Source: Oscarella lobularis (taxonomy: Eukaryota > Porifera > Homoscleromorpha > Homosclerophorida > Oscarellidae). Taken from it: DNA of 64,000 nt. The position numbers and the translations under genes are program-made. Positions 33,040 to 43,911 of the stretch are shown piece by piece. A model generated the notes under the pieces. That model was not told where the DNA came from. It made no database searches and saw only the letters and a program-made list of their open reading frames with translations. How positions within the stretch are numbered: the stretch's first letter is position 1; the number at the start of each line of letters is the position of its first letter. The DNA lies in the NCBI RefSeq assembly GCF_947507565.1, contig NC_089188.1, positions 1,922,001 through 1,986,000 on the forward strand. Reading direction: 5' to 3'.

Positions 33040-35443
33040 CTAATCTAATAACTTGTCGACGTTGCTGATTGGACAGAGGGTATACGGCGGTTGTCCTGTC
33101 AAAAAGAGCGCGAGCTCCTCCTGCTGCTCGACGAGCTCATTCCAAACGAAAACCAATCCCAAGGGAGGCGGAACGTACCGACGATGAGCGTCGTCGAGAA
33201 CCACGCCTACCCACTTGCTTTTCGGCTGTTCGCCGCCGCCAATGACGTCCGATTCGATGCAGGCGAGCGCGGCGCCCGAGACGCCGCGTCGCGCGCTGCG
33301 ATTTTCCCACTCCTCGTGCAAATGACGACAGCAGACGAAGAGAATGCGATCGGCATCGCGAAATCGATCGCGAACGTACTCCCAGGTGTCCGTGTAGTGC
33401 GCATATTCGTCCGAGCTCGCGTCGACGCCCCAAAACTGGCGAAGACGAACGACGAGAGCGCGCGCCGCTTTGCAGACGGTCGCGTCGCGTTTCGAATACA
33501 CAACGAAGGTCTTGACGTCGCTAGGCAACTTCGCTACGGGTTTGGGTTCGGCTCCGCGTCCCGGAATCGGTAAGAGGCCCGTGTCTTCGGAGCCCGACGT
33601 TTTCCGCTTTGCGATACGTTTTCGCCTTCGAATGGCTATTGCGAGTGCGATGAGAACGATCGCACATACTCCGCCGCCGCCGCAGGCGGATAATACAGCG
33701 GCGACGGTATTCGAGTTTTTCGTGACCACGGGCGGTTTCTCTTCTACTTTCTTTATATCGGTGCAACTCCACTCGCTGTGACCATTGCCGCCTCGAACGC
33801 GATGCGGATCGACCTCCGTTCGCACCTAAACGGAGACTTCTCTGAGGCTCTTTTCAGACTGCACGGATTGTATATGCTCGTACGCATGCTTTCTTGAAAC
33901 GTGAATCGTCGCGCGGAATCCGTTTCAGTGTGCACCACGTGGCGTTCGTTTCGCACTAAAATGCCGATTTATTTATTTATTTATTTATTTATTCATAGGC
34001 CCTGTCGTTTTTTTACGTAATATTCGCAGTCCGTAGAAAGACTCACATCGCCGGCAATTGCGCAGACCGTGTAACGAGGATCGCCTTGCGAGAACGTCGG
34101 CGTCCACGTAACGTTGACGTCGTTGAGTGCCGCCACGCGCGATTGATTGTAGATCAGAGCGGTTACGTCATCGGGTGCGGAAGGAGCTGGAAATAAGAGC
34201 GTGAAACTAAAAGAACGCTAATAGCTACTAGTACGTCGTGCCAACTCACTTTCAAGGCAGGAGTCCAGGATGCAATCTTTGGAACAAGGAAACGTACAAT
34301 ATCATCGTTAGTTAGAGTGTTCGATAAAAGTCTTACCCTGCCGCTTTAGAGGTATTTGCAGTGGAGCTGGAGACAAGCTCCTGTTAAGTGGAACTGGATA
34401 TGCGTCAATCTGAGTCTTCGGGTTAGAACTGATCACTCTTGGAGCCCCACGAGATCCCCCACCTTGAGTCGGTACACATCGTCATAGCGGAGAACGTCTC
34501 CCTTTTCAAAAGACGACGAAATGTCTTCATTTGCGAGAATGCAAGAATACTATAAACCCAACGCAATCACACGTACTGTACACATCACAATGGACCGTAG
34601 ACTCACCGTAGGAGATGACGACGGTTTCAGCCACGGCACCAACAGCAAACAGAACAAGTTCTGACTATAGTCGGACGATCGAACTTGAATCCTATAAGCG
34701 AGCACGTCCCCAGAAGCTAAAAACACCAATACTCTCACGATAATTATTAGTCAGCATTTCCTTACGTTGCTCAGAACGCCATATAATGAAGCGAGCGCGA
34801 ACCATTCCCCCCTTGCTTTCAGTCAGGAACGCGTTCACGGAGGTATGAGAAGGCGGAGACGGCGTCCGAACGGCGTTATCCGTCACGCCGAGAGAAGGAC
34901 ACTCTTCACAAAAAACACCCGTCATTCCCGGAAGTGAATGGGAGACTGCTGCCGCGCTTTCATTCACCGCCTTGGAAGACAAGCCACGACGCCGTCGGAT
35001 CGCCGTCCTTGCAGTCGATCAGAAAACCGGTTCCGTTTCGAATCACGTAATCGCTCAAGATATCGGCGCCCACTAGATGGAGCAGAGAAAAGAGGACTCG
35101 ATCTGCGTTTTCCCTCTCAGTCTACAGTATACCTCGAATGCCGTTTTCTTGAATCGTGTCGTTGAACGCGTAGGGACGAGTTCCGGTGCTCGTTGAGTTT
35201 GGACGCGGCGTCGCGCAGCGTCCCATGCATTTGAGCGCCGAAAGCGCCGATTCCTATACATAGGAAAGCGACGAACGGCGTCCGCGAGGAATTATAGTCA
35301 AATAGGAAATCGAAAGAATAGCAAAATACCGGCAATTCGTCGCGGCAGACGTCGTGACAATCTCTCGCCGTTGTCAGTTGAATGAGAATGAGAAAGAGCG
35401 CGAGAACGGAGATACGATAGCGGAACGCCGGCAGCGGAGGCAT
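33040..35443 (-). CDS. SEFIR-domain transmembrane receptor B (IL-17-receptor-like)
   Basis: The start at 35443 gives a signal peptide (RYRISVLALFLILIQLTTAR) followed by CHDVCRDELP, which parallels the N-terminal Cys motif of receptors A and C. Ectodomain exons include SALSALKCMGRCATP, YVIRNGTGFLIDCKDG and a fibronectin-III-like stretch (PDDVTALIYNQSR, VNVTWTPTFSQGDPRYTVCA). The membrane segment is VLSACGGGGVCAIVLIALAI, then RRRKRIAKRK. The SEFIR domain begins VKTFVVYSKRDATVCKAARA, continues LRQFWGVDASSDEYAHYTDT, WEYVRDRFRDADRILFVCCR, and ends near YVPPPLGLVFVWNEL. The C-terminal tail is short. Only 55 bases separate its stop from the start codon of receptor A. Confidence 0.84.
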
Positions 35444-35814
35444 GGCGTCACGCGCGGCGCGGGAGAGACGGATAGAACGCGTACGTGCGACGTCCTCTTC
35501 GCCTTGCGCAATGGCATGACAACATAGGAAAAGAAAACATATATAAGGCAAAACAGTTACGTCACCGTGGTCCCCCTCCGTTAAAATTGAAAAAGGTAGG
35601 AATTCGATTTCCGTATCAGTTCCTCGTTTTCGACCAGAGGATGATGCAAGACAACGTCCAACAATACCAATTCGTCCCACGAACCAGGATTTCCTTGTGC
35701 AAAACGTTGAGAGAAGTCGGGTGCAATAGAAAAGGCCGGCGGGCTAGTTCTAGAAATCTGCAAGCCAAATGAAAAAAACAGGAAATTGTTTTGAGAGTCA
35801 AATTAATTAAATTA

Positions 35815-38556
35815 CTAAACAATTCCGTTCATTTTGTCGTCCTCGTCGTCGTCGTCCGTACGTCTTTTCATTCTCGGCCGAGTTACCGGATTCTTATAGT
35901 ATAGACTGATCTCATTGATGCGAGCGACGAGCCGCTCCTGTCCCTCGGGCTCGTTCCACACGAAAACGCGCACATCTTTCAACGACTCGAGCACGTGCTC
36001 GCGATCGCTCGACTTCATGACGACGGGAACGCATTTCTTTTTCCAGCCTAAATGGTTCAAGAGCACCAACGCCGCCATGGCAACGGGATCGTCGCTACTC
36101 GCCACGCTCTGACAATCGCGTTGCCTATCGAGAGCCTTCAGCTCTTTGCTACAGACGAAAATAATCCACTTGGCGTCCTCGAATTTCTCTCTGACGTAGC
36201 GCATGACGTCGTGGCTGCCGACGTCGTGGTCTTCCGACGACGCGTCGATTGCGTATTGCGTTCGAAGGTCGCAGACGAAACGACGGGCCGAGTGCGCGAG
36301 GACGCCGTCTCGTTGCGAGTATACGACGAAGACGACGGCTTGACGTCGACTGTGACGTATCTCGTTCGACGGCATGAGCGGATGGGTTTGAACGTTCGTT
36401 TCGCTCAACGAGCCTGCGTATAAAATACGTTTTCTTTCTGTCGCGCGATTCGACGAACGAGACTTACACGGCGGGCGTCGGCACCGTTTGACGATACACG
36501 CCACCACGACCCCAACTGCAATTAGAAATAGGATAGACGACACGCTAACGGATGCGATGACCGCCAGTATGTTTGCGTGACTCTTTGACGAAGACGCGGG
36601 ATCTAAGTTAAAGAATTCTGCTTATTCGAATAACGGACTTCCTTGTGCATCTCCCAAATAGCTATCGGCTCTGAAAGCGTACTGACAAAATCAATTGGGA
36701 GATACTGCGACGACTACAACCTAATGCAGACTGAGCGGGTTTCGTAGGTGTGACGTAAGGTTCTTCTCTGACTCGTTGGAACAGGAAATACTAGTCATCA
36801 AACTAATTTTCACTATGTGTACGACTTTAGCCTGGCCTATGCTATTCGGAAGATGCGCGAACACGGAACTAACTTGCAGGCGGTTGAGTGGACGACAAAC
36901 GAGAAAAGGAAGAGGATGATGTTCTTGGGGAACGACTGGTTGAAGATTGCGTCGAGGTTTTCACGGGAGCGGATGACGGATGCGAGAAAGGCGAGCGAGG
37001 TACGCGTATGCCATCACTAAAGGGGCTTGATCCACTACCGTCCTGTGCACGCGTACTATCCGCATTATAGGATCGCACCTAGACGCGAAAAAAGGAAATT
37101 GTAAGGAGGAGACCCGGACGAGTAAAATTTTCGCTCACGCTTACCCGTACAGTGTAGACCTCGTCGACGGAGAGATCCAACATGAGACACCAAGTCCGAG
37201 CATTCTGAAAAAACGGCGCAAGCTACTTAGAAGGTGCGCTACAATCCCCCAACACAACTACTGTACCTCTGCCTGGCAATGATACACATTCAGCTTCGTT
37301 TGAACATAGAAGTACACCATAGAATATTTCACGTGATCCATTGGGCCGTCAGACGTCCAACTAATGTTCACGTCTATTCTCCCGGCGCTTTTGCTCGTGA
37401 TGACGTATTTCAGATTGGTCGGCGTCGGAGGATCTGAGCATAGGGGTATTGGTTCATATAGAAACGAACACCGGAATGATTTTCTCACTTGGCCAATAAT
37501 AGTTCGGTTTATCTGCAAAAAAAATCGTAAAATCGAATTGAAAAATAAATTCAGCACGACTCACTTTCCCGCCAGATCATCTTCGCCATTCTCCTCGGAG
37601 GTTGGGGGTCATTACAGCTATCAAATGGCAAGGCGCTGACCTACGAATACGTATCATAGAGAAAACGCTCGCGCAACGCAGTATAACCATGATTTCATAT
37701 TCGTGATTGACTCGCCACTCCATTAGTCCATACGCTTTCAGAAGGTCAGAAGAAATCGTGCATGACCCCTAACGTAAACAACGCAAAATAAAACAATTCC
37801 ATCGTAAAAAAAGAAAAAAAATCCCAACTCACTTGAGCCCCAGACACTAAAATGCAAAGAACTACGTCATTGTAACCGTCAGTGATTCGAAATCTGATAG
37901 TTTTATCACCACCTGGAGTGAAAATTTGCAGGAAAAACATCTATTTAGAGTCGCCTCTCTATAGAACGTGTCGCACTTGGGGTCCATCGGAACAAAGCTC
38001 TCAACGTGCCAGAATGATTATCCATTCCAACACCGAGATCCTCCTTCGACGGCGGAGTCTTCTCGTCGCAACTCGAATTCGTCGCGACATCGTCGTTGTA
38101 GCCCCACGTCCAACATTCTTAATTAATTAATTAATTAATTAATTAATTAAAAATCGAAATTTCTTTTCTTCGTGAAACTACGATATACCGTCTGCGAAAA
38201 GTTGCGACGACGGACATTCGGAAGGCGAAGTCGCGAATAAACGCCCACTATCTGCATACGTAGCCACGTCGACGTCATAACGAAGAAACCAAAAAAAGCG
38301 GTATTTACCGTCGCACGTCCTACACCGGTTTTCGTTGCTTTTCGAAGCTGCGTTTGTCGTCGGGCACGTCGTTGCGCATCGCAGCAGCGCGTCTCGCTGC
38401 GACTGGCGTAGAATTTATCTCGGTTAGGAGGCGAAAAGAAAGGCGAGCTGTGCTTGCCTTCGCTGAGTTGCAGTCGCCGCTGCAGTTCGAGACGGACGCG
38501 TTCGATGAAGCTAGCACGGCGAGAATGAAGCAAACACGGAAAATCGCTGCACCCAT
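35815..38556 (-). CDS. SEFIR-domain transmembrane receptor C (IL-17-receptor-like)
   Basis: The start at 38556 gives a signal peptide (MGAAIFRVCFILAVLASSNA) followed by NCSGDCNSAKA. The ectodomain is split over many exons and includes a fibronectin-III-like segment (PPTPTNLKYVITSKSAGRID, VNISWTSDGPMDHVKYSMVY). The membrane segment is in the last exon (SSILFLIAVGVVVACIVKRC), then a basic stretch and a linker. The SEFIR domain reads AVVFVVYSQRDGVLAHSARR, LRTQYAIDASSEDHDVGSHD, RYVREKFEDAKWIIFVCSKE, then KKKCVPVVMKSS and VRVFVWNEPEGQERL. The tail is basic then acidic (RRTDDDDEDDKMNG). It is divergent from the IL-17-like gene, with about 740 bases between start codons. Confidence 0.83.
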
Positions 38557-39293
38557 CTTTACGGGGTCACGGAGGCGTCACAGCGTTGCAGTACGCGTGC
38601 GCAGTAACCTCACCATATATGGAACAGAGAGAATAATTGCAATTGCATCGGTTCTTAATTGAAAACCAACTGACTTGTAGATATCGGTTGTCAAAATTTC
38701 AAAAAATAAACTGGTATGAATTAGTAAACTTTTCGACACCTATTTCGTCTTCAACTACTTTAGATATATCGTACAGTAGTAGAAGTCAATAGCAAAGCAA
38801 TGAAGTCGGCATAGGAAGCACGCAAACCTATTTTAGTGCTTGCGGATGCCGAGCGGATATGACGTAGAGGAGTTTGCACGCGTAGACGTGAGAAATGGGC
38901 TCCGCATTTCTGGTACACTTCGCGGTAATAGGCATAACCTCTATTAAAAATGCACAACGAAAGTGAAAGGCTGCCTTACGCGTAGGCTCGGGAACCGCAC
39001 TATGGCTCAAGGTACACGAGGACGCATTCGTACCGGAAATTATTACAAAACGTGTTGGGAATTATCCTGATGGAACGACGACTTGCGGTACAAATTTTCG
39101 ACGAAGCAGGAGGCGGAGAAAGGCTCTCAGAAAGCCATCGCCTCGGGTCCGCATGGTCCCACCTACGTTCTTCTGGTTATCGGCAAGCCCCTTTCGTCAC
39201 GCATGAAGCACTCCCACGAGAACGAGAGAAGAATAAAAGGGAGACGAACTTCACTTCTCATACAACTCATAGGAGAAGAAGAAGACGAAGACG
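38557..39293. promoter_or_regulatory. Shared divergent spacer between receptor C and the IL-17-like gene
   Basis: About 740 bases between two divergent start codons. A TATA-like TATATGG lies about 60 bases from the receptor C start when read on the minus strand. Frames near 39052-39297 are open but have no domain or signal I recognise. It may act as a common control region, which is inference. Confidence 0.35.
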
Positions 39294-39862
39294 ATGACGA
39301 CTGGAATTCTACTGACTCTTCTATCGGTTCGTCTCGAATACATCTAGAAAAACCGACTCAATTTCACTTATAGGTGACCTTGCTTCCCTTGTCGACTCAA
39401 GGAGCTTCGTTGGGCTCGACTTCCATCTGTACCAAAAAGTCGACAGTCGAACTCAATGCCCTATTGAAAAACATAACGGCGCAAGTAAAATGCTTCGAAG
39501 AACAAGACCACGTCGTCGAGACGACCGAAGACCCGCTGCATCCTCCGTCTGGCGTAGCATCGGCATTTACGGTGAATGCCAGCAACGGACACCTGTGTCC
39601 GTATTCCATTTACACGACGACAGACATGACGCGTTGGCCCAGTCAAATTTTCCAAGCGAAGATGCCTCGCGTGTATGAGAACTGCTTGGGGGGGTACGGA
39701 CGGTGCAAATACATCGGATATTCGAAAACAATATTGCGAAGACAAGGATGCAGTAACGGGGAAGAGGTGTGGGAAGAGGAGAGGCTATGGGTCAAATTGG
39801 GAACCTATTGCCATGTGACGGCGGACGAAGAGACGAAACTGCTCCTCAAGATAATTAACTAA
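39294..39862 (+). CDS. IL-17-like secreted cytokine
   Basis: Two exons (39294-39326 and 39374-39862) join in phase 0 to give a 173-residue protein. Its first 25 residues form a signal peptide split by the intron: MTTGILLTLLS then VTLLPLSTQGASLG. The core follows the IL-17 fold order: HLCPYSIYTTTDMTRWPSQI and FQAKMPRVYENC match CPW.Y..D..R.P..I..AKC of IL-17. KYIGYSKTILRRQGCSNGEE matches the VPI..EILVLRR region. VWEEERLWVKLGTYCHV matches the F..EK..V.VGCTCV end. There are seven Cys, at residues 30, 51, 86, 115, 122, 137 and 157; the terminal C-x-C is reduced to one Cys. There are sequons at NIT and NAS. Its neighbours are three SEFIR receptors. By eye the match is good but not certain. Confidence 0.75.
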
Positions 39863-39962
39863 ACACATCGCGCACAATTTCTCGGAAGAAATAAGTTTAT
39901 AGTTTTTTGCATGCAAAAGAAAAATATTTTTGTAGTAATTTGATGTACGTTTTTATAATGGT

Positions 39963-41820
39963 TTACCGAATGGGACAATGATCCATTGACAAGACGCTCC
40001 TGGGGCTTTTGTCGGCCGTTTTCTTCGCCGTCCGGCGTTGTGGCTGAAAGCACTTCCACACGCGAAGGGTCTCATCAGCGCCGAGCGACGCGAGACAAGC
40101 GCGATCGGGACTCAAAGCGATGTGAAGAACGCGTTCGGTGTGACCCGTCAATTCGGCGACTTTCGTCATCTTCGGATACTTCCATATAGTGACCTGATTC
40201 TCGGTGAAACCGTGAGCGGAGACGAGCTCGCGATGATCCGAAGACCAAACCAAGCCACAGACCTAAAAATAAAAGTAGACGATGGGCCCCCCGCGTGCAA
40301 AGATTCCGCCGTATTCTCACCTGCGATTTCGTATCGACGCTGCCTAGACATTGCCCGGACGCCCCATTCCAAAACTTGATACACCGATCCGCCGTTCCGG
40401 CACCGCTAGCCAAAAGAGACGACTGCCACGGACACCAGGCCAACGGCTGAGAAAACAACATTAATTAACAAATCGACGAGTTGCTACTACCAGTGGAGTG
40501 CATCTCTACCTTAACCGCGGCTTGGTGTTCACTCATCGTGTGCAGCAAGCTGACGTTAGCGATGTCGCGTCCGCACCATATATTGATTTGGTTATCGTTG
40601 CCGCCGCTCGCGAGGTAGCGCCCATTGTTCGACCAGCTCAAGCCGCACAGTTCGCCCGCGTGAGCACCGGCAAAGCAACCGACGTACGACTCGGCGACTC
40701 GGACGTCGTGCATGTACAAATCTCCGAGTCTCGATCCACTGTAGTAGTAGTAGTAGTACGAGAGTCAATATATCGGTGAGCACGCGCTAGATTAAAATAA
40801 CCTGGCCAAGATAGGTCCGTTCCATCGTAGAGCTGCCACCCGACTCCTGTGACATCCCAGAGTGCGCACTTGCTTCTGCTTGGTCACGTCCCACAGCTAT
40901 ATAGAATACAACGTAATAATTTTATAAAAATCTCACAGTCTCTAGTTGTACCAGGATTTTTCCCTGGCTGCTTCCTATGCCGAGATATCTTCCGAAATCG
41001 TCGAAAGCCAATGATGAGCCGTATACGTCGGACTCCTCGGCTTCTCGTGAGAAATCAAAGATTTCAGTCGATTTCGACGTCTCGGCGTTCCACAGATAAA
41101 TCACGTTGTCGAGAGCAATACTGATGACGTTCGTAGAACTCCAATCCAAAATGTTTAGATCTACGACAAAGGAACTTAGGACGAAGTGGAGTCCTTATTG
41201 ACTATGAAATTATTTACAGTAGTCGTCTCTGAGATCGGGAGCGTCGAGCGTTCTCTCCGCTTTCTTAGGAATGTGACGAGAAGAGGACGTTTTCATCAGA
41301 CGCGATTTCGTCACGGAATGCAGAAACGTACATTTTTCTAAAAAAAGATATTCCCTAATTACGAGTAATTAAAAACGCCCATAAACATTTATCAATCAAC
41401 GAAGGGGGCCCCCCACGTACGTGTCCCAAATTTACCTTTTGGATTGACTCTCTGTCCTGTGTAGCACATGATTTTCGTTTCTGTTGGAACTCCAAAGTGC
41501 TTTTCGACGTGCCGCTGAAAATCGGTTTTCGGCTCTCGCTTCTTATCGACTTCCCTCGTTTTCTCGGCGATTTCGTCATCTTCCGCTTCGAGCAACAAGT
41601 AGCTGTTGAGCTCGGTGATCGTCGAGCGACGATCGGGTATGAAACGATCGCGGTAGATCTCCGAGGGTTTTCGCGGCGTTTTCGAGTTCTTGCGCGAGCG
41701 CGGGACCCGGTTTTCGGATCGAGTTGAAGGCTTGCGAAGTTTCGTTGCTCGTACGCGCGGGGAATATTGAGACATCAGGCTTCGGCTTTTCAAATCGACT
41801 GGGGTTGCCGCTTGGGCCAT
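39963..41820 (-). CDS. CDC20: CDC20 activator of the anaphase-promoting complex
   Basis: CDC20 recruits substrates to APC/C and is the target of the spindle checkpoint. N-terminal part from 41820: [10 protein letters not shown], a basic stretch, and the C-box RDRFIPDR. A Mad2-binding-like segment, [12 protein letters not shown], follows. The WD propeller comes from later exons: [93 protein letters not shown] and [20 protein letters not shown]. The protein ends CPIR, the Ile-Arg tail that docks on APC/C. Non-ATG codons upstream of 41820 were ignored. It is divergent from PCYT1 with 255 bases between start codons. Confidence 0.95.
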
Positions 41821-42075
41821 GGCGAGACACGTCAAGACCCAGCCGAAGGCGATTGGCTGATCGGCCAAACCCCGGATAGGCACTCCTCTTCGACGACGTC
41901 CCGCGCTTTACATTCACTTTACATCATATAGTGCAAATTTTTCATATTGTGTTACTACGTGAAGCAAAGACGTTTTAGACTCTCGCAAAGTTGATGCAAA
42001 TGAGATCTTGAGCTCTCTAGCGCGCGCCCAATTTCGCCACGTCACGTCACGCGATAGCACATTTGCTCGTGTACA

Positions 42076-43511
42076 ATGGCCCATACAGTACGTCCTCGCA
42101 AAAGATCTCACCCGAACAATCAGGACGACACTCCAGACGCCAAACGACGCTGGATGACTCCAATTCCTGTATCTAGTCCGGCCGTTATGTGGATCGACGG
42201 AAATGACGCCGAAAATCCGCCAAGACCGCCCCGAAGAGAGACCCGCCTCACACTAGAAGAAGCGGCAAACGTTCAACCAGGTACGAGTAGCAATTTCGAA
42301 GCTAAAATCGACTCGCAAAGCACTGTTTTCGAAGGAGAAAGACCCGTGAGAGTTTATTCGGACGGCATCTACGATTTGTTTCACCAGGGTCACGCTAGAG
42401 CTCTCATGCAGGCAAAAGCGGCGTTTCCCAACGTCTATCTCCTTGTAGGAAGTAAGGAAAGAAAAAGTTTTGTTTGATTAATTAAAAGTGAATTATACAG
42501 TATATGCCGGTGATATTTCTTTATATAAAAGTAGTTTAATGATCTAGTTATTTTTTTCAAAGGGGACAGATATTTAATCCTATACATGTAAAAATAATTT
42601 TAATTTTTTTCGCAGTCTGTAGTGACGAATTGACGCACAAGCTCAAAGGAAGGACAGTAATGACGGCGGCACAGCGTTACGATGCTGTCAGCCACTGCCG
42701 TTACGTGGATGAAATAGTACCAAATGCTCCGTGGGTATTAGATGACGAATTTCTCGACAAACACAGGGCAAGATCAAACAATTGGCGTTCATTTCATTAT
42801 TTATTTATTTATTGTCTTCTTGCTAGATTGACTTCGTTGCTCACGACGCTTTGCCGTACGCTTCTCCAGGGGTAGAAGACGGCTATAAGTCTATCAAGGA
42901 CGCCGGAATGTTTCTTGCAACGCAACGAACGCAGGGAATTTCAACGTCCGATCTCATCTGTCAAATTGTGAGAGACTACGACGATTACGTTCGTCGCAAT
43001 TTGGCGCGTGGGTACACGCGACAGGAACTGAACGTCGGCTTCATGAAAGTAAAATCAAAATGAATTTTAAACGGGGAAGGGGGGGACGCGGTTTGCTATA
43101 TTGGGTACGGTACACAGGAAAAGGAGATAAAGATGAAGGACAGACTGGGAAAGCTGAAGAAAAAGATCACGGAAATGCCGGCGAAGGCGCAGGAAAAGTG
43201 GACCAAGTTCGAAGACAAGTCGTACGAGATGCTCGACAAGTGGGAGAACAAATCGAGGGACTTTATACATGGATTTCTCAGAATGTTTTCACGCGACGGG
43301 GCCATTGTACGGTGTCGCGAGAAACGTTTATATCTCTTTTTGTCTAAGTTCTTGTGCTCTTTAGTCTGGAATTCTAAAGAGTGGCAAAGAGTTTGTTCGA
43401 GATGCTTTTGATGCCATCAAATCGCCAGAACGGGAAGAGGAAGAGGACAACGTTCCGGAAGACGAGACAAATTCTAGCACTCCTAGTCCTTCGACTAGCT
43501 ATTCGGACTGA
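42076..43511 (+). CDS. PCYT1A: CTP:phosphocholine cytidylyltransferase
   Basis: This is the rate-limiting enzyme of the CDP-choline pathway to phosphatidylcholine. A basic N-terminus ([15 protein letters not shown]) could be a nuclear signal. The catalytic domain spans exons at 42076-42449, 42615-42769, 42830-43048 and onward. It has [20 protein letters not shown] with the HxGH motif, [39 protein letters not shown], and [20 protein letters not shown] at the signature otherwise written RTEGISTS. The membrane-binding helix follows ([40 protein letters not shown]). The C-terminus is short and Ser/acid rich, ending SPSTSYSD at 43511, much shorter than the vertebrate phospho-region. Confidence 0.94.
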
Positions 43512-43911
43512 CCGTTTTCATATGTATCACTGTGACTACGATTATTTGGTTACTATTATTATTATTAGTATGAATATTAGAATTCGTATTTTTGCTATCA
43601 CGTGTGCGTGTCCAGGCGCAGGGAGAGGACGTAAGAATTCATTTTATGAACTGAAATAGTAGTGATGCAGAGGAAATGCACAACAAGGCAGACAGGCAGG
43701 CGAGAGTGCACTCATTCATCTATACTAGGAGAACTTGAACAGAAGAGAGATGAGAGACGAACAGCCATACGGAACAACAGGAAAAAATTTTCAAATCAAA
43801 AAACCGCCCGCTCATTTAAACTTGGGAAACTCCGCTTTGGCCTTGGAGAAAATCGAATGGCGCAATAGAATTGAAAGGAGCAATAAAAATGAGACAACGC
43901 TATACCTGAAA

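Noticed and set aside
38118-38152. AATT/TTAA runs here and at 9663-9687, 22686-22716 and 22795-22815
   Set aside because: Simple tetranucleotide repeats inside introns; no sign of function.
39052-39297. Possible extra first exon of the IL-17-like gene
   Set aside because: Open but charged and low complexity, no signal peptide, and the short exon at 39294 gives a clean signal peptide.
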